In this document: positions 14,141-16,026 of the stretch, one piece after another
How the letters are laid out: every line of letters begins with the position of its first letter
Numbering within the stretch: position 1 is the first letter of the stretch
Origin: Firmicutes bacterium UBA4881
GTDB lineage: Bacteria; Bacillota; DTU065
Length of the DNA: 16,026 nt
Direction of reading: 5' to 3'
Assembly: GCA_002399235.1 (NCBI GenBank)
Contig: DHDH01000025.1
Location: forward strand, 1 to 16,026
The notes under the pieces: model-generated
The model's input: only the letters and a program-made list of their open reading frames with translations
What the model was told of the DNA's origin: nothing
Databases searched by the model: none
Translations under genes and position numbers: made by a program

Positions 14141-15940
14141 ATGGGAGAATTACCACTTAGAAATGAAACCGATCCAAAATATCACTGGCATTTAAACGAC
14201 ATATTTGATTCGGATGAAGATTGGGAAGCTATTTTTACAAAGGTAGAAAACAACCTACCACAATTAGCAACCTTAAAAGACACATTAGGTGAATCTGCAA
14301 AATCGTTATTAACTGGCTTGGAGTTTATAAATTCAGTTGGTAGTGAGCTTATTAAGCTTTATTGGTATGCTAGGATGCGTGCTGACGAAGATGCAACAAA
14401 CTCTGATTATCAGTCCCGCAGTTCTAGGGCACAGTCTTTATTAGTCAAATTTGAAGCCGAGACAGCTTTTGTAGAACCAGAGATCTTAGCTTTATCCGAA
14501 AAAACTATAGGGGACTATATGACTAATACCCCAGAATTGAAAATCTATCAACATTATTTTACCAATCTTTGGAGACAAAAAAACCATATCTTACCACCAA
14601 AAGAAGAGGAAATATTAGCTAGAGCCGGACAGATTATTGAAGCTCCTCATAGTATCTATGGCATGCTAAATAATGCCGATATGGTTTTCCCTGAAATAAC
14701 CGATGAAAATGGTAAGAAAGTTCAACTAACCCATGGTCGGTTTGTGCCCTTGATGCAGAGCAGAGATCGCCGTGTCCGCAAAGAAGCTTTTGAAGGTTTT
14801 TATAATACTTATGGTAAAGTAAAACACACAACAACAGCTTTATTGTCGGCTCAAGTAAATGCCAATATTTTTAGTGCCCAAACACGCAAATATGACACAG
14901 CAAGGGAAGCAGCTTTAGCTCGAAATAATATTCCAGTGAGCGTTTATGATAGTCTAATAGATGCAGTGAACAGTAAACTACCTGCTATGCATCGTTATGT
15001 AACTTTAAGAAAGCAGATGTTAGGACTGCCAGACTTGCATATGTACGATGTTTACGTACCTATGGTTGATGCTGTAGAGAACAAATATACTTTTGAGGAT
15101 TCCAAAGAAATTGTTAAAGAAGCACTAAAGCCTTTAGGTAAAGAATATGTAGAGAAACTAAGCCGTGGCCTTGATTCTGGTTGGTGCGATGTCTACGAAA
15201 ATAAAGGTAAGCGTTCAGGAGCATATTCTTGTGGAGTTTTTGGTGTACATCCATTTGTACTACTAAATCATCAAGATACTTTAGATTCTCTCTTCACACT
15301 AGCTCACGAAATGGGTCATGCTATGCACAGTTTCTATACAGATGCCACCCAACCCTTCATTTATAGCGATTATAGTATATTTGTTGCTGAAGTGGCTTCG
15401 ACAGTTAATGAAGCATTACTAATGAATTATTTATTAAATAAAGTAACAGATAGAAAACAGCGCATGTACCTGCTTAATCACTATTTAGAAGAGTTTAAAG
15501 GAACAGTTTTCCGTCAGACAATGTTTGCAGAGTTTGAAAAGACGATTCACGAAAAAGTCGAGAGTGGTGCAGCTCTTACCGTAGACTATCTCTCTAACAC
15601 TTATAAAGCTTTAAACGAGAAATATTTTGGTCCTGAGATGATTGTAGATGATCTGATCAGTCTAGAATGGTCTCGTATACCACACTTCTATCTTAATTTT
15701 TATGTTTTCCAATATGCGACAGGCTACTCTTCAGCCATAGCCTTAGCAATGGGTATATTAGAAGAAGGCGAAAAAGCTGTAACACGCTATCTCGATTTTC
15801 TCAAAGCTGGTTCGAGTGTCTATCCTATCGATATTCTAGCACATGCTGGAGTAGATATGCGCTCTCCAGAACCAATAGTTAAAGCCCTTGATGTTTTTGA
15901 AAATATTGTTCTGGAACTAGAGAACTTGGCTGCCAAATAA
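14141..15940 (+). CDS. pepF: Oligoendopeptidase F (M3B metallopeptidase)
   Basis: Cytoplasmic zinc peptidase cutting short peptides of roughly 7-17 residues. 599 residues, the usual PepF length, no signal peptide. The zinc motif is HEMGH at 389-393 (LAHEMGHAMHS) with the third ligand E417 in FVAEVASTVNEAL. GAYSCGVFGVHPFVLLNH before it and PHFYLNFYVFQYATGYSSA near 525-545, with the substrate-binding His/Tyr residues, are also intact. The N-terminal part (DPKYHWHLNDIF...) is the PepF helical lid domain. ATG 14141 follows GGGAGG by seven nt. It has its own extended -10 promoter and appears monocistronic; no clear terminator follows before the next promoter. Confidence 0.97.
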   Translation: MGELPLRNETDPKYHWHLNDIFDSDEDWEAIFTKVENNLPQLATLKDTLGESAKSLLTGLEFINSVGSELIKLYWYARMRADEDATNSDYQSRSSRAQSLLVKFEAETAFVEPEILALSEKTIGDYMTNTPELKIYQHYFTNLWRQKNHILPPKEEEILARAGQIIEAPHSIYGMLNNADMVFPEITDENGKKVQLTHGRFVPLMQSRDRRVRKEAFEGFYNTYGKVKHTTTALLSAQVNANIFSAQTRKYDTAREAALARNNIPVSVYDSLIDAVNSKLPAMHRYVTLRKQMLGLPDLHMYDVYVPMVDAVENKYTFEDSKEIVKEALKPLGKEYVEKLSRGLDSGWCDVYENKGKRSGAYSCGVFGVHPFVLLNHQDTLDSLFTLAHEMGHAMHSFYTDATQPFIYSDYSIFVAEVASTVNEALLMNYLLNKVTDRKQRMYLLNHYLEEFKGTVFRQTMFAEFEKTIHEKVESGAALTVDYLSNTYKALNEKYFGPEMIVDDLISLEWSRIPHFYLNFYVFQYATGYSSAIALAMGILEEGEKAVTRYLDFLKAGSSVYPIDILAHAGVDMRSPEPIVKALDVFENIVLELENLAAK

Positions 15941-15942
15941 AG

Positions 15943-15971
15943 TTGATTGTGTTATTCTAGTAGCTTATAAT
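15943..15971 (+). promoter_or_regulatory. Near-consensus sigma-A-type promoter at the window end
   Basis: TTGATT (15943-15948), 17-nt spacer, TATAAT (15966-15971). It begins right after the pepF stop and points to a gene starting at the window edge. Confidence 0.75.
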
Positions 15972-16004
15972 AAAAATTAATTGCCTAGACCAATAATTTT
16001 AATG

Positions 16005-16026
16005 GAAGAAGGTAGATGGTTAATGA
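16005..16026 (+). other. RBS and possible start of the next gene (cut off)
   Basis: GAAGAAGG (16005-16012) is followed by ATG at 16016 and by ATG at 16023. The second has the better spacing (10 nt against 3). Only one to three codons are visible, so no product can be named. Confidence 0.4.

Overview
The window is AT-rich DNA with strong AGGAGG-type ribosome binding sites and a gene set typical of Firmicutes: a trmK / Nif3-YqfO pair, oligoendopeptidase F, a DUF2512-like membrane protein, a YwhB-type tautomerase and MgtE. Two solute-binding proteins have signal-peptidase-I-type leaders without a usable lipobox, and one small secreted protein ends in Phe like an outer-membrane beta-barrel. I therefore infer a diderm or Gram-negative-walled Firmicute (for example Halanaerobiales- or Limnochordia-like); the exact lineage is uncertain. 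No mobile element, CRISPR array, tRNA or rRNA was seen.

Left part (1-7645): mgtE (minus strand) sits behind a leader of about 200 nt. The leader carries an extended -10 promoter, a 34-codon upstream ORF that starts MDGD and continues with alternating prolines, and two mutually exclusive hairpins. It looks like a peptide-based Mg2+ attenuator instead of the M-box expected for a Firmicute mgtE. Next comes a carbohydrate-use locus: a solute-binding protein (minus strand, cre/LacI-like operator over its promoter), a full-length GH2 lacZ (minus) and, divergent from lacZ, a second solute-binding protein that is a clear paralog of the first. No permease or ATPase gene is present, so the binding proteins must use membrane subunits encoded elsewhere.

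Middle (7646-11085): a 142-residue protein of unknown function behind a perfect palindrome; a 498-residue protein made almost wholly of right-handed beta-helix repeats with no signal peptide; a convergent 4-oxalocrotonate-tautomerase-type enzyme sharing a bidirectional terminator with it; and a small secreted, probably outer-membrane, protein on the minus strand.

Right part (11086-16026): trmK and a Nif3/YqfO gene, then a Frm2/CinD-type nitroreductase broken by a one-base frameshift, a convergent DUF2512-like membrane protein, and divergent from it pepF. A near-consensus promoter after pepF and an RBS at the very end announce another gene that begins at the window edge.

Several starts were moved inward from the longest ORF because the upstream start codon lies inside or abuts the Shine-Dalgarno sequence: mgtE, solute-binding protein 1, the 142-residue protein, the tautomerase, trmK and Nif3.
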